From: Streptomyces candidus | GTDB lineage: Bacteria > Actinomycetota > Actinomycetes > Streptomycetales > Streptomycetaceae | NCBI RefSeq assembly: GCF_014207445.1 | Contig: NZ_JACHEM010000003.1 | Location: 549,642 to 613,641 of the forward strand | Direction: 5' to 3' | DNA: 64,000 nt | The notes under the pieces: model-generated | What the model was told of the DNA's origin: nothing | The model's database searches: none | Seen by the model: the letters and a program-made list of their open reading frames with translations, nothing else | Part shown: positions 35,213 through 43,696 of the stretch, one piece after another | How positions within the stretch are numbered: position 1 is the stretch's first letter | How the letters are laid out: every line of letters begins with the position of its first letter | Program-made: the position numbers and the translations under genes

Positions 35213-36289
35213 ATGGGACCGACGGGTCAGCCTCAGTCACTCGCGCGCGGCGCGCGCTTCACAGGCAGCGGGGTGTGCCTGCTGCTCGCCGCCCTCACCG
35301 CGCTCTGGGTCGTCCGCGACCTCCGTCTCGTCGACGACCCGGCCCGGCTGTGGTGGGCCTGGGCGGGCAGCGGCCCGGAACGCTTCCTGACCGCGAGCAC
35401 GCTCTATGACCTCATCCTGCTCTGCGTGTACGTCGTCGTCGCACTCGTCGTCCCGCGCTCGCCGGTGGCCGCCCAGGCCCTCGCCGTCACCGCGTTCGTC
35501 ACGCTGGCCGTGCGCGCGCCCCTTCTGTGGGTCGAGGGATTTGCCGAGGTGTATCCGCACGGTCTGCGGATGCGGGCGATGGTCAGCACCTTCGTGGCGC
35601 TGGGGCTGGCCGCCGTCCTGCTGATCGTGGTCGCGGCGGGCCGCCGTCCGGTGCGCGACCCGGGGCGTGCCCCCACCCGGCCCGGCCGGGGCGCCCGCCT
35701 CACCGGTTTCCTTCTGCTCGGCCCGGCCGGGGCGTCGGCGGCGGCGTGGGAGATCCACTGGTTCCGCCAGAACCCCGGCTCCTCCTCCCTCTACGCGGAA
35801 CGCTTCACCGGCAGCGGGGGAGCGCTCCAACTCCTGGGCATGCCCGCCGGATGGCTCTCCCTCCTCCTCACGGCCGTCTGCCTGACGGCCGCCGTGGGGG
35901 CGCTCGCGGGTGCCGTGCACTCGCGGCCGCTGGGGCTGGTGGCGGCGGTCCTCGTCGGGGCGGGCGGGGCGGCGGGGGTGTCGGTGGCGGTCCGCGCCGA
36001 ACTCTTCGCCGCGTTCGGCCGGTTGGACGCCGTCGAGCAGCTCATGGTCGGGTGGTGGGCGTTCGGGCTGGTGGCGGGGGTGGTCCTGGTCCTCGTGCTG
36101 GGGCGTCGCGGGATCCCGGCGGGCGGGCCGCCGAGGCTGGCGCCGAACGTCTACGACGGGTACGGGGGCGGGGACGGCGCAGGGGGGTACGGGGGCGGCG
36201 AGGGCCGCGGGGGCGGGTACGGGGGGTCGGAGCCGGCGGCGGGGGCCTTCGGGCCGCCGCCGCCGGCTTCGCGTCCGCCGGGGTGGTAG
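35213..36289 (+). CDS. Polytopic membrane protein with Gly-rich tail
   Basis: A 358-residue protein with about seven hydrophobic segments, e.g. 'GVCLLLAALTALWVV', 'LYDLILLCVYVVVALVV', 'MVSTFVALGLAAVLLIVVA', 'LLLTAVCLTAAVGALAG' and 'GLVAAVLVGAGGAAGVSVAV', followed by a cytoplasmic Gly/Tyr-rich tail ('YDGYGGGDGAGGYGGGEG'). I see no enzymatic motif. ATG 35213 follows a GGGGGAG ribosome site. Function unknown. Confidence 0.8.
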   Translation: MGPTGQPQSLARGARFTGSGVCLLLAALTALWVVRDLRLVDDPARLWWAWAGSGPERFLTASTLYDLILLCVYVVVALVVPRSPVAAQALAVTAFVTLAVRAPLLWVEGFAEVYPHGLRMRAMVSTFVALGLAAVLLIVVAAGRRPVRDPGRAPTRPGRGARLTGFLLLGPAGASAAAWEIHWFRQNPGSSSLYAERFTGSGGALQLLGMPAGWLSLLLTAVCLTAAVGALAGAVHSRPLGLVAAVLVGAGGAAGVSVAVRAELFAAFGRLDAVEQLMVGWWAFGLVAGVVLVLVLGRRGIPAGGPPRLAPNVYDGYGGGDGAGGYGGGEGRGGGYGGSEPAAGAFGPPPPASRPPGW

Positions 36290-36814
36290 GGGCGGGGGGC
36301 CAGCGGGTGTGGGGGCTGGGGCGGGTGGCCCGTTGCGGATGTACGGCTGGGGCGGGTGTAGGGGGCGTACGTCGGGTGGGCGGGGCGAATGGCGGGTGGG
36401 CGGGGCGTAGGGCGGGGGTGCACCTCCGCTGGGGGCCGCCCCCTTGCCCGCCCGTTCCGCCCCCGGGGGCGGCCCCGCCGCCCATGGGGACGGCTGGCGG
36501 GTGGCCCTGCCGTCCAAGGGGACGACCGGCGGGTGACCTAGCCGCCCAGGGGGTTGCGGGGGCTATGGGGGGGGCTCGTAGGGGTGGGCTGGTGGGCCGG
36601 GGTGCTTCAACTGCCTTGTGCGTACCGGCGAAATTCGGCCAAGATTCTCAACTGGCCGCCCCCGTGCGCCCCTCGTGCTGCTGTGCACCGATCAATGCGT
36701 GGATGCGGATAGTTATGATCCGTAGCGCTAGGTGGGTATAGACCCGCTGGTACCCGTAGTGCTGCCCGTACCCAACCCGTCGTTCCGACCGTACTCAAGT
36801 GGAGGTGAACCGCC
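36290..36814. other. Intergenic stretch with repeats, no gene seen
   Basis: This 525-bp gap contains two 20-bp tandem units (36371-36410, GGTGGGCGGGGCG core), one mosaic copy of the dispersed repeat described at 36429-36498, and an AT-richer end with TATGAT at 36714-36719. The last could be the -10 of the next small gene. No coding frame resembles a protein. Confidence 0.6.
36429..36498 (+). repeat. Dispersed intergenic repeat, copy lacking the central hairpin
   Basis: It shares the flanks GCCGCCCCCTTGCCCG and GGGCGGCCCCGCCGCCCA-GGGG with the copies at 49022-49123 and 58320-58418. The middle module (the palindromic AAGCACTCGGCTTCGCTCGTGC block) is replaced by a short GTTCCG sequence. Confidence 0.65.
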
Positions 36815-37009
36815 GTGGCACTCTCGATTTCGGCGGTGGTGCTGCTGGCGATCGTCGTCTTCCTGCTGGTCCGGAAATCCGGACTGAAGGCCGGACACGC
36901 GGTGGTCTGCATGCTGCTCGGGTTCTATCTCGCCAGCTCGTCCTTCGCGCCCACGATCAAGGACGTCACCACGAACGTGGCCGGCGTACTGGGCGGCTTC
37001 CACTTCTGA
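36815..37009 (+). CDS. Small membrane protein, unknown function
   Basis: A 64-residue protein with two hydrophobic segments ('ISAVVLLAIVVFLLV' and 'AVVCMLLGFYLASSSFA'). The GTG start is preceded by the very strong GGAGGTGA. It lies upstream of mshB on the same strand. I recognise no family beyond conserved actinobacterial small proteins. Confidence 0.75.
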   Translation: MALSISAVVLLAIVVFLLVRKSGLKAGHAVVCMLLGFYLASSSFAPTIKDVTTNVAGVLGGFHF

Positions 37010-37153
37010 CGGAGCGGAACGACCGCGGAGCGCGCGAGGCGGGCGGGGGCCGCTGTGGGGCACAGGGGCAGCCGCGAGGCAGGTGGGGAGGGCGCGAGGC
37101 AGGTGGGGAGGGCGCGGGAGGGTGCGCAACGGCCCGTTCGCGCCCCCACCTCG

Positions 37154-37159
37154 TACGCT
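37154..37159 (+). promoter_or_regulatory. Probable -10 element for leaderless mshB mRNA
   Basis: TACGCT ends 6 nt before the mshB ATG (37166) and there is no Shine-Dalgarno sequence, pointing to a leaderless transcript. Confidence 0.5.
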
Positions 37160-37165
37160 GTCCCC

Positions 37166-38065
37166 ATGACCTCGCTCCCCGCCCGCCGCCTGCTCCTGGT
37201 CCACGCCCATCCCGACGACGAGTCGATCAACAACGGCGCGACCATGGCCAAGTACGCCGCCGAGGGCGTGCAGGTCACCCTGGTGACCTGCACCCTGGGC
37301 GAGGAGGGCGAGATCATCCCGCCCGCCCTCGCCCACCTCGCGGCGGACCGGGAGGACACCCTCGGCCCGCACCGGGCCGCCGAACTGGCCGCCGCCATGA
37401 AGGAGCTGGGCGTCGCCGACCACCGTTTCCTGGGCGGGCAGGGCCGGTTCCGTGACTCCGGCATGATGGGCGCCCCGCAGAACCACCGCGAGGACGCCTT
37501 CTGGCACGCCGAGGTCGACGCGGCCGCCTCGTACCTCGTCACCGTGCTCCGCGAAGTGCGCCCCCAGGTCCTGATCACCTACGACCCGGACGGCGGTTAC
37601 GGCCACCCCGACCACATCCAGGCGCACCGCGTCGCGATGCGCGCCGCCGAACTCGCCGCCGAGCCCACCTACCGGCCGGATTTCGGTCTTCCGCACGCCG
37701 TCGAGAAGGTGTATTGGAACCGCGTCCCCCGTCCTGTCGCCGACGAGGCCTTCGCACACCTGCGCGCCGAGGACCCCGGATTCCCGGGCATCGCGTCGGT
37801 CGACGACGTCCCCGGCGTGGTGGACGAGGAGCACATCACCACGGAGATCGACGGCAGCGCGTACGCCGGTGCCAAGACCGCCGCGATGCGCGCGCACGCC
37901 ACCCAGATCAGCGTCCACGAACCCTGGTTCCTGCTCTCCAACGAGCTGGCCCAGCCGGTCTTCGCCACCGAGTACTACGAGCGGGTGCTGCCGCCCCGTA
38001 CCGAGGAGGAGGCCGACGAGGACATCCGCGAGAGCGACCTCTTCGAGGGGATCGAGGACGCGTGA
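37166..38065 (+). CDS. mshB: Mycothiol deacetylase MshB
   Basis: A 299-residue zinc deacetylase that removes acetate from GlcNAc-inositol in mycothiol synthesis. Zinc ligands and the catalytic base are visible: 'AHPDDE' gives H15, D17 and D18, and '[10 protein letters not shown]' gives H147, D149 and H150. These correspond to H13, D15, D16 and H147 of the M. tuberculosis enzyme. The length fits MshB rather than the conjugate amidase Mca. It is followed with a TGATG overlap by the DUF6113 gene, a conserved pairing. The mRNA is probably leaderless. Confidence 0.95.
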   Translation: MTSLPARRLLLVHAHPDDESINNGATMAKYAAEGVQVTLVTCTLGEEGEIIPPALAHLAADREDTLGPHRAAELAAAMKELGVADHRFLGGQGRFRDSGMMGAPQNHREDAFWHAEVDAAASYLVTVLREVRPQVLITYDPDGGYGHPDHIQAHRVAMRAAELAAEPTYRPDFGLPHAVEKVYWNRVPRPVADEAFAHLRAEDPGFPGIASVDDVPGVVDEEHITTEIDGSAYAGAKTAAMRAHATQISVHEPWFLLSNELAQPVFATEYYERVLPPRTEEEADEDIRESDLFEGIEDA

Positions 38066-38442
38066 TGAGCGACATCGACTGGAAGCGCGCCCCGCTGTAC
38101 CTGCTGCTCTTCGTCGTCGGCGCCCTCACCGGGCTGGCTGGTTCCCTCGTCTCCGCCGCACTCGTCCCGGCCGGTCTGCTGCTCGGCCTGCTCGGCGCCG
38201 GGGCCCTCTTCTACGGCGGTACGTACGCGCTCGGCACCCGAAGCGGCGCGCTGGCACCCGGGATCGGCTGGGTCGCCACCGTCATGCTGGGCGCGTCCGG
38301 CCGCACGGAAGGGGACATTCTGATCGGCGGCGGCACGGTGGCGAGCGTCTTCCTGCTGGGCGGCATCGCACTGGCTATGATCTGCGCCACCCTGCCGAGG
38401 CTGTCGCCCACGGGCCTTCCCGCCGCCAGGACCGACAGGTGA
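38065..38442 (+). CDS. DUF6113-type membrane protein
   Basis: A 125-residue protein with about four transmembrane helices ('LYLLLFVVGALTGLAGSLVSAAL', 'GLLLGLLGAGALFYGGTYALG', 'GIGWVATVMLGA', 'VASVFLLGGIALAMICAT'). The ATG overlaps the mshB stop (TGATG), so it is co-translated with mshB. Homologues follow mshB in many actinobacteria, suggesting a mycothiol-linked role, but none is proven. Confidence 0.85.
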   Translation: MSDIDWKRAPLYLLLFVVGALTGLAGSLVSAALVPAGLLLGLLGAGALFYGGTYALGTRSGALAPGIGWVATVMLGASGRTEGDILIGGGTVASVFLLGGIALAMICATLPRLSPTGLPAARTDR

Positions 38443-38637
38443 TTGCGCCGGAAATCCACCCGTGAATCCCTTTGTGTGTCCGTGACGTCTGCCACGCCCG
38501 GCAGTTGTGGGAGAGGTGCCCTTCCCACGGCCGAGGGGGTGCGCGTCGGCCGCGGCCAGTATGGTGGTGCGCGCCGCCGAGCCGCCCGCAGCACAGGTTA
38601 AGAGAACGGGCGGTGGAGCCAACCGGGAGAACCTGCC

Positions 38638-40896
38638 TTGAGTCGTGAAACTGACAGTTCGTCCTCCGGCGCGCAAGGGCGCGGTGGAACCGCGTACCCC
38701 TCGGGAACGCCGCCGTACGGATCCAGCAGCCCGTACGCCTCGCTGCCCCCGGACGGCCGGGACGGCGCCGGCGCGGAGGCCGACGACGAGCCCACCGCGG
38801 CCGTGGAGTCCGACGAGCCCAGAACCGAGACGACGCTGACGACCCGCATCCGGATCAACATCCCCGGATCGCGGCCGATTCCGCCGGTCGTCATGCGTAA
38901 ACCGATGAACGGTGCGGACGCCGAGGCCGACGGGGCGCCGGGCGAGGGGCCGACCACCGGTGAGACGGTGTGGCCGCCGTCCGAACCGCTGTCCAACGCG
39001 CCCTCCGCCGTGGCCGCGGGCTCCGCTGCCCGCTCCGCGTCCTCGGCACGTCCGGCGCCCTCCGCGAGGTCCGGCGCCTCCGGGGCGCCGTCGAGCGGGT
39101 CCGGACATCCGCCGCTGCCGACGCGTGTCCAGGGGGCGACCGTGCGGGACAACCTGGGCGACGGAGCGACTGGTTCCGCCTCCGGTTCCGCTTCCGGACC
39201 GGTACCGGGCGCCGGGTCGGCCGCGGGCTCCGGCTCCGGCGAGGAGACCGCCACCAGCGACTGGTTCGCGCCGCGCAAGGCACCCGTCACCCCCCCGCCC
39301 CCGCCCGCCGCGCAGTCCGGCACACCCGGCGCGGGAGAGCCGGGAGGCAGCCGGGACGACCTGCCGTTCTTCACGGACGGCTCGGGAGTCGCCGACGCCG
39401 TGGGCACCGGAGCCAACGGCCCGCACGGCCCCACCGGCGCAGCCGCCCCCACCGGGCCGACGGCGGGCCCCGCCCTGGGCAGCGGCACGCTCGGCCCGAT
39501 GGCGCCCGGCACATCTTCCCCGTCCTCCGCCCAGGGTTCCGGTTCGGGCCCGTGGCGCGAGGTGAAGCCCGGCCGGGCAGGCGGCGGTTCGCCGTACGGT
39601 ACGGAGCCTCCGCGCCCGATGGCCGGGGCGAACGGTGCGGTCGGCACGACCGACGACACCGCCGTCCTCACCCCGCAGACCGACCCCCGCGACGACCTGC
39701 CGGGCGCGGGCCCCGGCGCCCCCGCCCCCGGGCCCGTGGCGGGGCCGATGACGCCGCCCGGCTACGTCTCGGGCGACACCCTGACCAGTGGTGTGCCGGT
39801 CGTACAGCCGGAGGGGCCGCGCACGCCGTTCCCCGGCGGGCCCGACCTCACGCCCCGGCTGCCGGGCCCGCCGGGCGCCGCCGACTTCGGCCACCCCGAG
39901 CCCGTACGGAACGAGCCCGCCCCCGCGCCGAAGCCCGCCGCGCCTGCCAAGAAGGGCCGCTCCAAGCTGGTCCTGCTGGCCGTGGCCGCGATCGTCGCCG
40001 CAGGCGGTGTGTACGGCGCCGGGCTGCTGCTCAACCACTCGGACGTGCCGAAGGGGACCACGGTCCTCGGCGTCGACATCGGCGGCGGCACCAAGGACGA
40101 AGCAGTCGTCAAGCTCGACGCTGCCCTCGGCAAGCGGGCCGTCCTGCCGCTGCAGCTCTCCGTCGACGGCAAGCAGACGGAACTGGCCCCCGCCAACGCG
40201 GGACTGACCCTGGACAGCCAGGAGACGGTGCGCGGCGCGTCCGGCAGCGACTACAACCCGGTGTCCGTGGTGGGCTCCCTCTTCGGCGGCGAGCGGGTCG
40301 CCGAGCCGGTCATCCCGGTCGACGAGGAGAAGCTGACCGTCGCGCTGACCTCGCTCGCCGGCACGTCGGGCACCGCGTCCGACGGGACCATCGCCTTCGA
40401 GCCCGGCAAGGCCGTCGCCGTACCCGGCAGGACGGGCAAGGCGCTTGACGTCAAGGCGTCGATGGCGAAGGTGCAGGAGGCCTACCGGGCGCAGGTCGCG
40501 AGCGGAAAGGCAGTGCCGATCCAGCTGCCGGTCGTCGCCAAGGAGCCGACGATCAGCAAGGCCGAACTCGACCGGGCGATGAACGAGTTCGCGAAGCCGG
40601 CCATGTCGGACGTGATCACGATCCAGGCGGGCGGCAAGTCGATCCCGTTCGGCCCGGCGAAGTCGCTGCCGAAGATCCTCTCCATGAAGCCGAGCGGTGG
40701 AAAGCTGGTCCCGCAGTACGACCTGGCCGCGCTGAAGGAGCTGTGCGACGGAGCCTTCGACAGCGTCATGATCACCAGGGCGGACGGGACGAAGAGCCCC
40801 GTCACCATGGAGGACGTCCGCGAAGCGATGAGCAAGGCGCTCGTCGGCACGACGCAGACCGAGCGGACCCGGACGATCCCCCTCAAGGAGTCCTGA
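38638..40896 (+). CDS. Large membrane protein with PG_binding_4 domains
   Basis: A 752-residue protein. Residues 1-440 are Pro/Ser/Gly-rich and probably disordered in the cytoplasm. A transmembrane helix (about 441-463, 'KLVLLAVAAIVAAGGVYGAGLLL') follows a basic patch. The extracellular part (about 465-752) has two PG_binding_4-like repeats ('GVDIGGGTKDEAVVKLDAAL', 'SVDGKQTELAPANAGLTLD', later 'AELDRAMNEFAKPAMSDVI'), as found in VanW-like proteins and L,D-transpeptidases, but no catalytic YkuD Cys motif. It may be a peptidoglycan-binding envelope protein. I choose TTG 38638 because GGGAGA precedes it and no better start is near. Confidence 0.8.
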   Translation: MSRETDSSSSGAQGRGGTAYPSGTPPYGSSSPYASLPPDGRDGAGAEADDEPTAAVESDEPRTETTLTTRIRINIPGSRPIPPVVMRKPMNGADAEADGAPGEGPTTGETVWPPSEPLSNAPSAVAAGSAARSASSARPAPSARSGASGAPSSGSGHPPLPTRVQGATVRDNLGDGATGSASGSASGPVPGAGSAAGSGSGEETATSDWFAPRKAPVTPPPPPAAQSGTPGAGEPGGSRDDLPFFTDGSGVADAVGTGANGPHGPTGAAAPTGPTAGPALGSGTLGPMAPGTSSPSSAQGSGSGPWREVKPGRAGGGSPYGTEPPRPMAGANGAVGTTDDTAVLTPQTDPRDDLPGAGPGAPAPGPVAGPMTPPGYVSGDTLTSGVPVVQPEGPRTPFPGGPDLTPRLPGPPGAADFGHPEPVRNEPAPAPKPAAPAKKGRSKLVLLAVAAIVAAGGVYGAGLLLNHSDVPKGTTVLGVDIGGGTKDEAVVKLDAALGKRAVLPLQLSVDGKQTELAPANAGLTLDSQETVRGASGSDYNPVSVVGSLFGGERVAEPVIPVDEEKLTVALTSLAGTSGTASDGTIAFEPGKAVAVPGRTGKALDVKASMAKVQEAYRAQVASGKAVPIQLPVVAKEPTISKAELDRAMNEFAKPAMSDVITIQAGGKSIPFGPAKSLPKILSMKPSGGKLVPQYDLAALKELCDGAFDSVMITRADGTKSPVTMEDVREAMSKALVGTTQTERTRTIPLKES

Positions 40897-40911
40897 GGGG
40901 CGGGACAGTCA

Positions 40912-40938
40912 CCGGCCGGCCCTCCGAGGGCCGGCCGG
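40912..40938 (+). terminator. GC-rich terminator hairpin
   Basis: An 11-bp perfect stem (CCGGCCGGCCC at 40912-40922 with 40928-40938) and TCCGA loop lie 16 bp after the stop codon of the large membrane protein gene. Confidence 0.65.
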
Positions 40939-40941
40939 GGA

Positions 40942-41005
40942 GCACCACGGCCCCGCGCCCGTTCGTCGGCGCACCACGGCCCCGCGCCCGTTCGTCGGCG
41001 CACCG
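40942..41005 (+). repeat. 29-bp tandem repeat, about 2.2 copies
   Basis: Units 40942-40970 and 40971-40999 are identical; a third starts and decays after about 6 bases. It lies between the terminator and the convergent SirB1-like gene. The rest of the 304-bp gap up to 41200 shows no gene. Confidence 0.8.
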
Positions 41006-41200
41006 CCGACCCCTCGGCCCGCGCTGGGGCCGTGGGCCGAGGGAGCGATCCGTATCCAGGGCAGCCGCCGCGGGATCGGGCGGGCGGATGCCGGCGTCCC
41101 CGGCACACCCCGCCCGATCCCCGCACGCGCCTCTCCAGCGGCCCCGCGCGCAAGTACCGCCCGAGCAACCGGGGTACGGCCGACGCGGCCGTCCGCCCCC

Positions 41201-42058
41201 TCAGTTGAGCCGCGCCCTGGCCGCCCTGGCCCGCCCCCTGATCGTCTCCGCCGTGCTGGGCTCCACCTTCTCCACCAGCTCCGCGTACGTCTCCATCTCC
41301 GCCGCGCCGCCCAGGAAGTCGCCGCGCGCGACGAGGAGTTGTGCCCTCTCGTAGCGCAGTCCCGCCGGGTGGGCGGGCAGCAGCAGGGACAGCTCCACGG
41401 CCCACAGCCGAACGTCGGTGCGCTCGGGACGCGCCGTCGCCCACGCACGGATGTTGTTCAGGACGCGCAGCACGATGTCCAGCGGGTCCGCCGCCCGGAG
41501 CATCGCGGGGTCGAGCGGTTCCCCGGTGGCGCCCGCCACCAGCAACTGGGCGTCCGGGCCGCTCAGCAGCCGCCCCGCGTCGAAGGGGTCCGCCAGCACC
41601 TGCTCCTCCGGCGCCCCGCCCGGACGCCCGAAGCCGACGACGAAGTGGCCCGGCAGCGCCACCCCGTACACCGGAGCCCCCGCCCGCCTCGCCACTTCCA
41701 TCCACACCACCGACAGCAGGATCGGCAGCCCCCTCCTGCGCCGCAGCACCTCTGGCAGCAACGAGGACTCCAGCCTGCGGTAGTCGCCGGGCGCACCCTC
41801 GAACCCGCACTGCCCGCCGAGGAGTTCGGCCAGCGCCCTCGCCCACGAGCGCGGGCCGACCGGACGGAACGGCAACAGGCCGGCCAGTCGGTCGAGTTCG
41901 ATCTGCGCCTCGTCGATGCCCGCCTGGCCGAGACCGGGATCGGCCACCGCCCCGATCAGCAGGCACAGCGTCGCCAGGTCCGGCTGCTCGGACCGCGCCT
42001 CCAGGGCGAACTGCTTGTGCCAGTCCGAGAGTTCGCGGTTGTCCGGGAGTTCGTTCAT
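41201..42058 (-). CDS. SirB1/transglutaminase-like protein
   Basis: A 285-residue protein of the SirB1_N family: 'GQAGIDEAQIELDRLAGLL', 'YRRLESSLLPEVLRRRRGLPILLSVVWMEVARRAGAPVYGVALPGHFVVGF' is the Transglut_core2-like core with the His of 'LPGHFVVG', followed by a TPR-like C-terminus ('LLLPAHPAGLRYERAQLLVARGDFLGGAAEMETYAE'). The usual catalytic Cys of transglutaminases is not obvious, so activity is uncertain. The ATG start at 42058 lies 18 bp after the upstream GNAT gene's stop, suggesting a two-gene operon. Confidence 0.9.
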   Translation of the reverse strand: MNELPDNRELSDWHKQFALEARSEQPDLATLCLLIGAVADPGLGQAGIDEAQIELDRLAGLLPFRPVGPRSWARALAELLGGQCGFEGAPGDYRRLESSLLPEVLRRRRGLPILLSVVWMEVARRAGAPVYGVALPGHFVVGFGRPGGAPEEQVLADPFDAGRLLSGPDAQLLVAGATGEPLDPAMLRAADPLDIVLRVLNNIRAWATARPERTDVRLWAVELSLLLPAHPAGLRYERAQLLVARGDFLGGAAEMETYAELVEKVEPSTAETIRGRARAARARLN

Positions 42059-42076
42059 GTCTGCCTCGTACCCGCG

Positions 42077-43075
42077 CTACGCGCGGCGGTAGTGGTGGTA
42101 GTGGTGATGGGTCGTGAAGCCCATCCCGTCGTAGAGCGCACGCGCTCCGTCGTTGCCGTGCTCCACCTGGAGCCACGCCGCCGACGCCCCCTCGTCGAGT
42201 GCCCGGCGGGCCAGGACGGCCATGACCGCCGTCGCCAGCCCCCGGCGCCGGCAGGCCGGGCCGACCTCCACCGCCATGAATCCCGCCCACCGGCCGTCCA
42301 CCACGCACCGGCCGATCGCGGCCGGCGACGCCCCGTCCTCGCCCGGCACGGTCGCGAACCACACCGAGGGCCCGCTGGACAGCACTTTCTCCGCCTCCGG
42401 GGCGGGCGTCTCGAAGCGCTGGTACCGCGACATCCACGCCGCGTCCGCCGACCGCGTCAGGGTCACCTCCGTGCGGCCCGCGTCCAGGTCACCGACCGGT
42501 GCCAGTGCCCCGGTCCGTACCTCCGCCGACGCCGTCGGCTCCCAGCCCCGCCCGGCGAGTTCGGCCGCCAGCAGCTCCTGCGTGCCCTGCGCGCCCGTCG
42601 ACACCTGGACGTATGCCGGCAGGCCCCGGTCCGCGTACCACTTCCGTACGTACGACAGCGCCTCGTCGAGCGGCAGCCCGGGTTCGCCCTGCGGCAGTAC
42701 GGAGTTGGCACGCCGCGTGAACCCGTTCGCGGCCCGTAGCGTCCATCCGCCGAGCCGCTCGCTCTCGACCGGCTGCCAGGCCCGTGCCGTCACCGCCGCC
42801 AGCTCCGCGAAGTCCGCCGCCGGTCCGCGCCGCCGGGCGGGGGCCGCGGGCACCACCTTCGCGGCGACGAGCGACGAGGCGCCGATTCGTACCGTCTCGC
42901 CACCCCTTCGTGTGATCGACAGCACGTCGTCGTCCCACGATGTGAGAACGCCGACCACGTCCGTAAACCGCTCGCCCGCCGCACGGTCCCCGGTCAGACG
43001 CCGGACTGATACCCGTTTGCCCACGTCGTCCGGCGTCAGCCGCACCTCAAGTCGTCCGCCGGTAGTGAATTCCAC
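42077..43075 (-). CDS. GNAT N-acetyltransferase with N-terminal barrel and His-rich end
   Basis: A 332-residue protein. Residues about 1-75 look like an SH3-like small barrel ('VRLTPDDVGKRVSVRRL', 'TDVVGVLTSWDDDVLSITRR'). The GNAT domain covers about 200-332, with the acetyl-CoA loop 'GPACRRRGLATAVMAVLARRA' and 'WLQVEHGNDGARALYDGMGF'. The extreme C-terminus is strikingly His/Tyr-rich ('TTHHHYHHYRRA'), possibly metal-binding. I start at GTG 43075, after AGGAGGGG. The gene is divergent from fdxA. Confidence 0.87.
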   Translation of the reverse strand: MEFTTGGRLEVRLTPDDVGKRVSVRRLTGDRAAGERFTDVVGVLTSWDDDVLSITRRGGETVRIGASSLVAAKVVPAAPARRRGPAADFAELAAVTARAWQPVESERLGGWTLRAANGFTRRANSVLPQGEPGLPLDEALSYVRKWYADRGLPAYVQVSTGAQGTQELLAAELAGRGWEPTASAEVRTGALAPVGDLDAGRTEVTLTRSADAAWMSRYQRFETPAPEAEKVLSSGPSVWFATVPGEDGASPAAIGRCVVDGRWAGFMAVEVGPACRRRGLATAVMAVLARRALDEGASAAWLQVEHGNDGARALYDGMGFTTHHHYHHYRRA

Positions 43076-43219
43076 GGCTCTGCCCACCCCTCCTGTTCGG
43101 ATCGTGCCCGGGAACGGAGATACTAGGTGCGGGCATCGCACGACGCCGCGCTCCCGCGCGCCCGTGGACGGAGCCGGAATAGCTCGGCCCGCCGCGCCCT
43201 ATCGAGGAGGAACGACAGC

Positions 43220-43540
43220 GTGACCTACGTCATCGCGCAGCCTTGTGTCGACGTGAAGGACAAGGCGTGCATCGAGGAGTGTCCGGTCGACTGCATCTAC
43301 GAGGGCCAGCGGTCCTTGTACATCCACCCGGACGAATGCGTCGACTGTGGTGCCTGTGAGCCGGTCTGCCCGGTCGAGGCCATTTTCTACGAGGACGACA
43401 CCCCGGAGGAGTGGAAGGACTACTACAAGGCGAACGTCGAGTTCTTCGACGAGCTCGGCTCGCCCGGTGGTGCCTCCAAGCTCGGACTGATCGAGCGCGA
43501 CCACCCCTTCATCGCCGCACTGCCGCCGCAGAACCAGTAA
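43220..43540 (+). CDS. fdxA: 7Fe ferredoxin FdxA
   Basis: A 106-residue ferredoxin with two cluster regions: C9, C17, C21, C25 and C40, C43, C46, C50, the arrangement of one [3Fe-4S] and one [4Fe-4S] centre. The C-terminal half ('EEWKDYYKANVEFFDELGSPGGASKLG') is the FdxA-type extension. GTG 43220 is set by a GAGGAGGAACGACAGC ribosome site. It donates electrons to P450s or oxidoreductases. DapC follows on the same strand after its own terminator, as in mycobacteria. Confidence 0.96.
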   Translation: MTYVIAQPCVDVKDKACIEECPVDCIYEGQRSLYIHPDECVDCGACEPVCPVEAIFYEDDTPEEWKDYYKANVEFFDELGSPGGASKLGLIERDHPFIAALPPQNQ

Positions 43541-43572
43541 GCGGTACGCGCGCCAGGCACTTGGTGCCGCCC

Positions 43573-43607
43573 CGGTCCCGTACGGCCTCTGCCGCCGTAC
43601 GGGACCG
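43573..43607 (+). terminator. Terminator after fdxA
   Basis: A perfect 14-bp stem (43573-43586 with 43594-43607) with a 7-nt loop, followed a few bases later by TTTT. Confidence 0.75.
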
Positions 43608-43696
43608 AGGCGTTTTCCGGTACCGGGTCCGGGCGCCCGATCCGTCCTCGTACGTACGAAATGCTTCGAGAGAGCCACGAGAAAGCGAACCGCACC

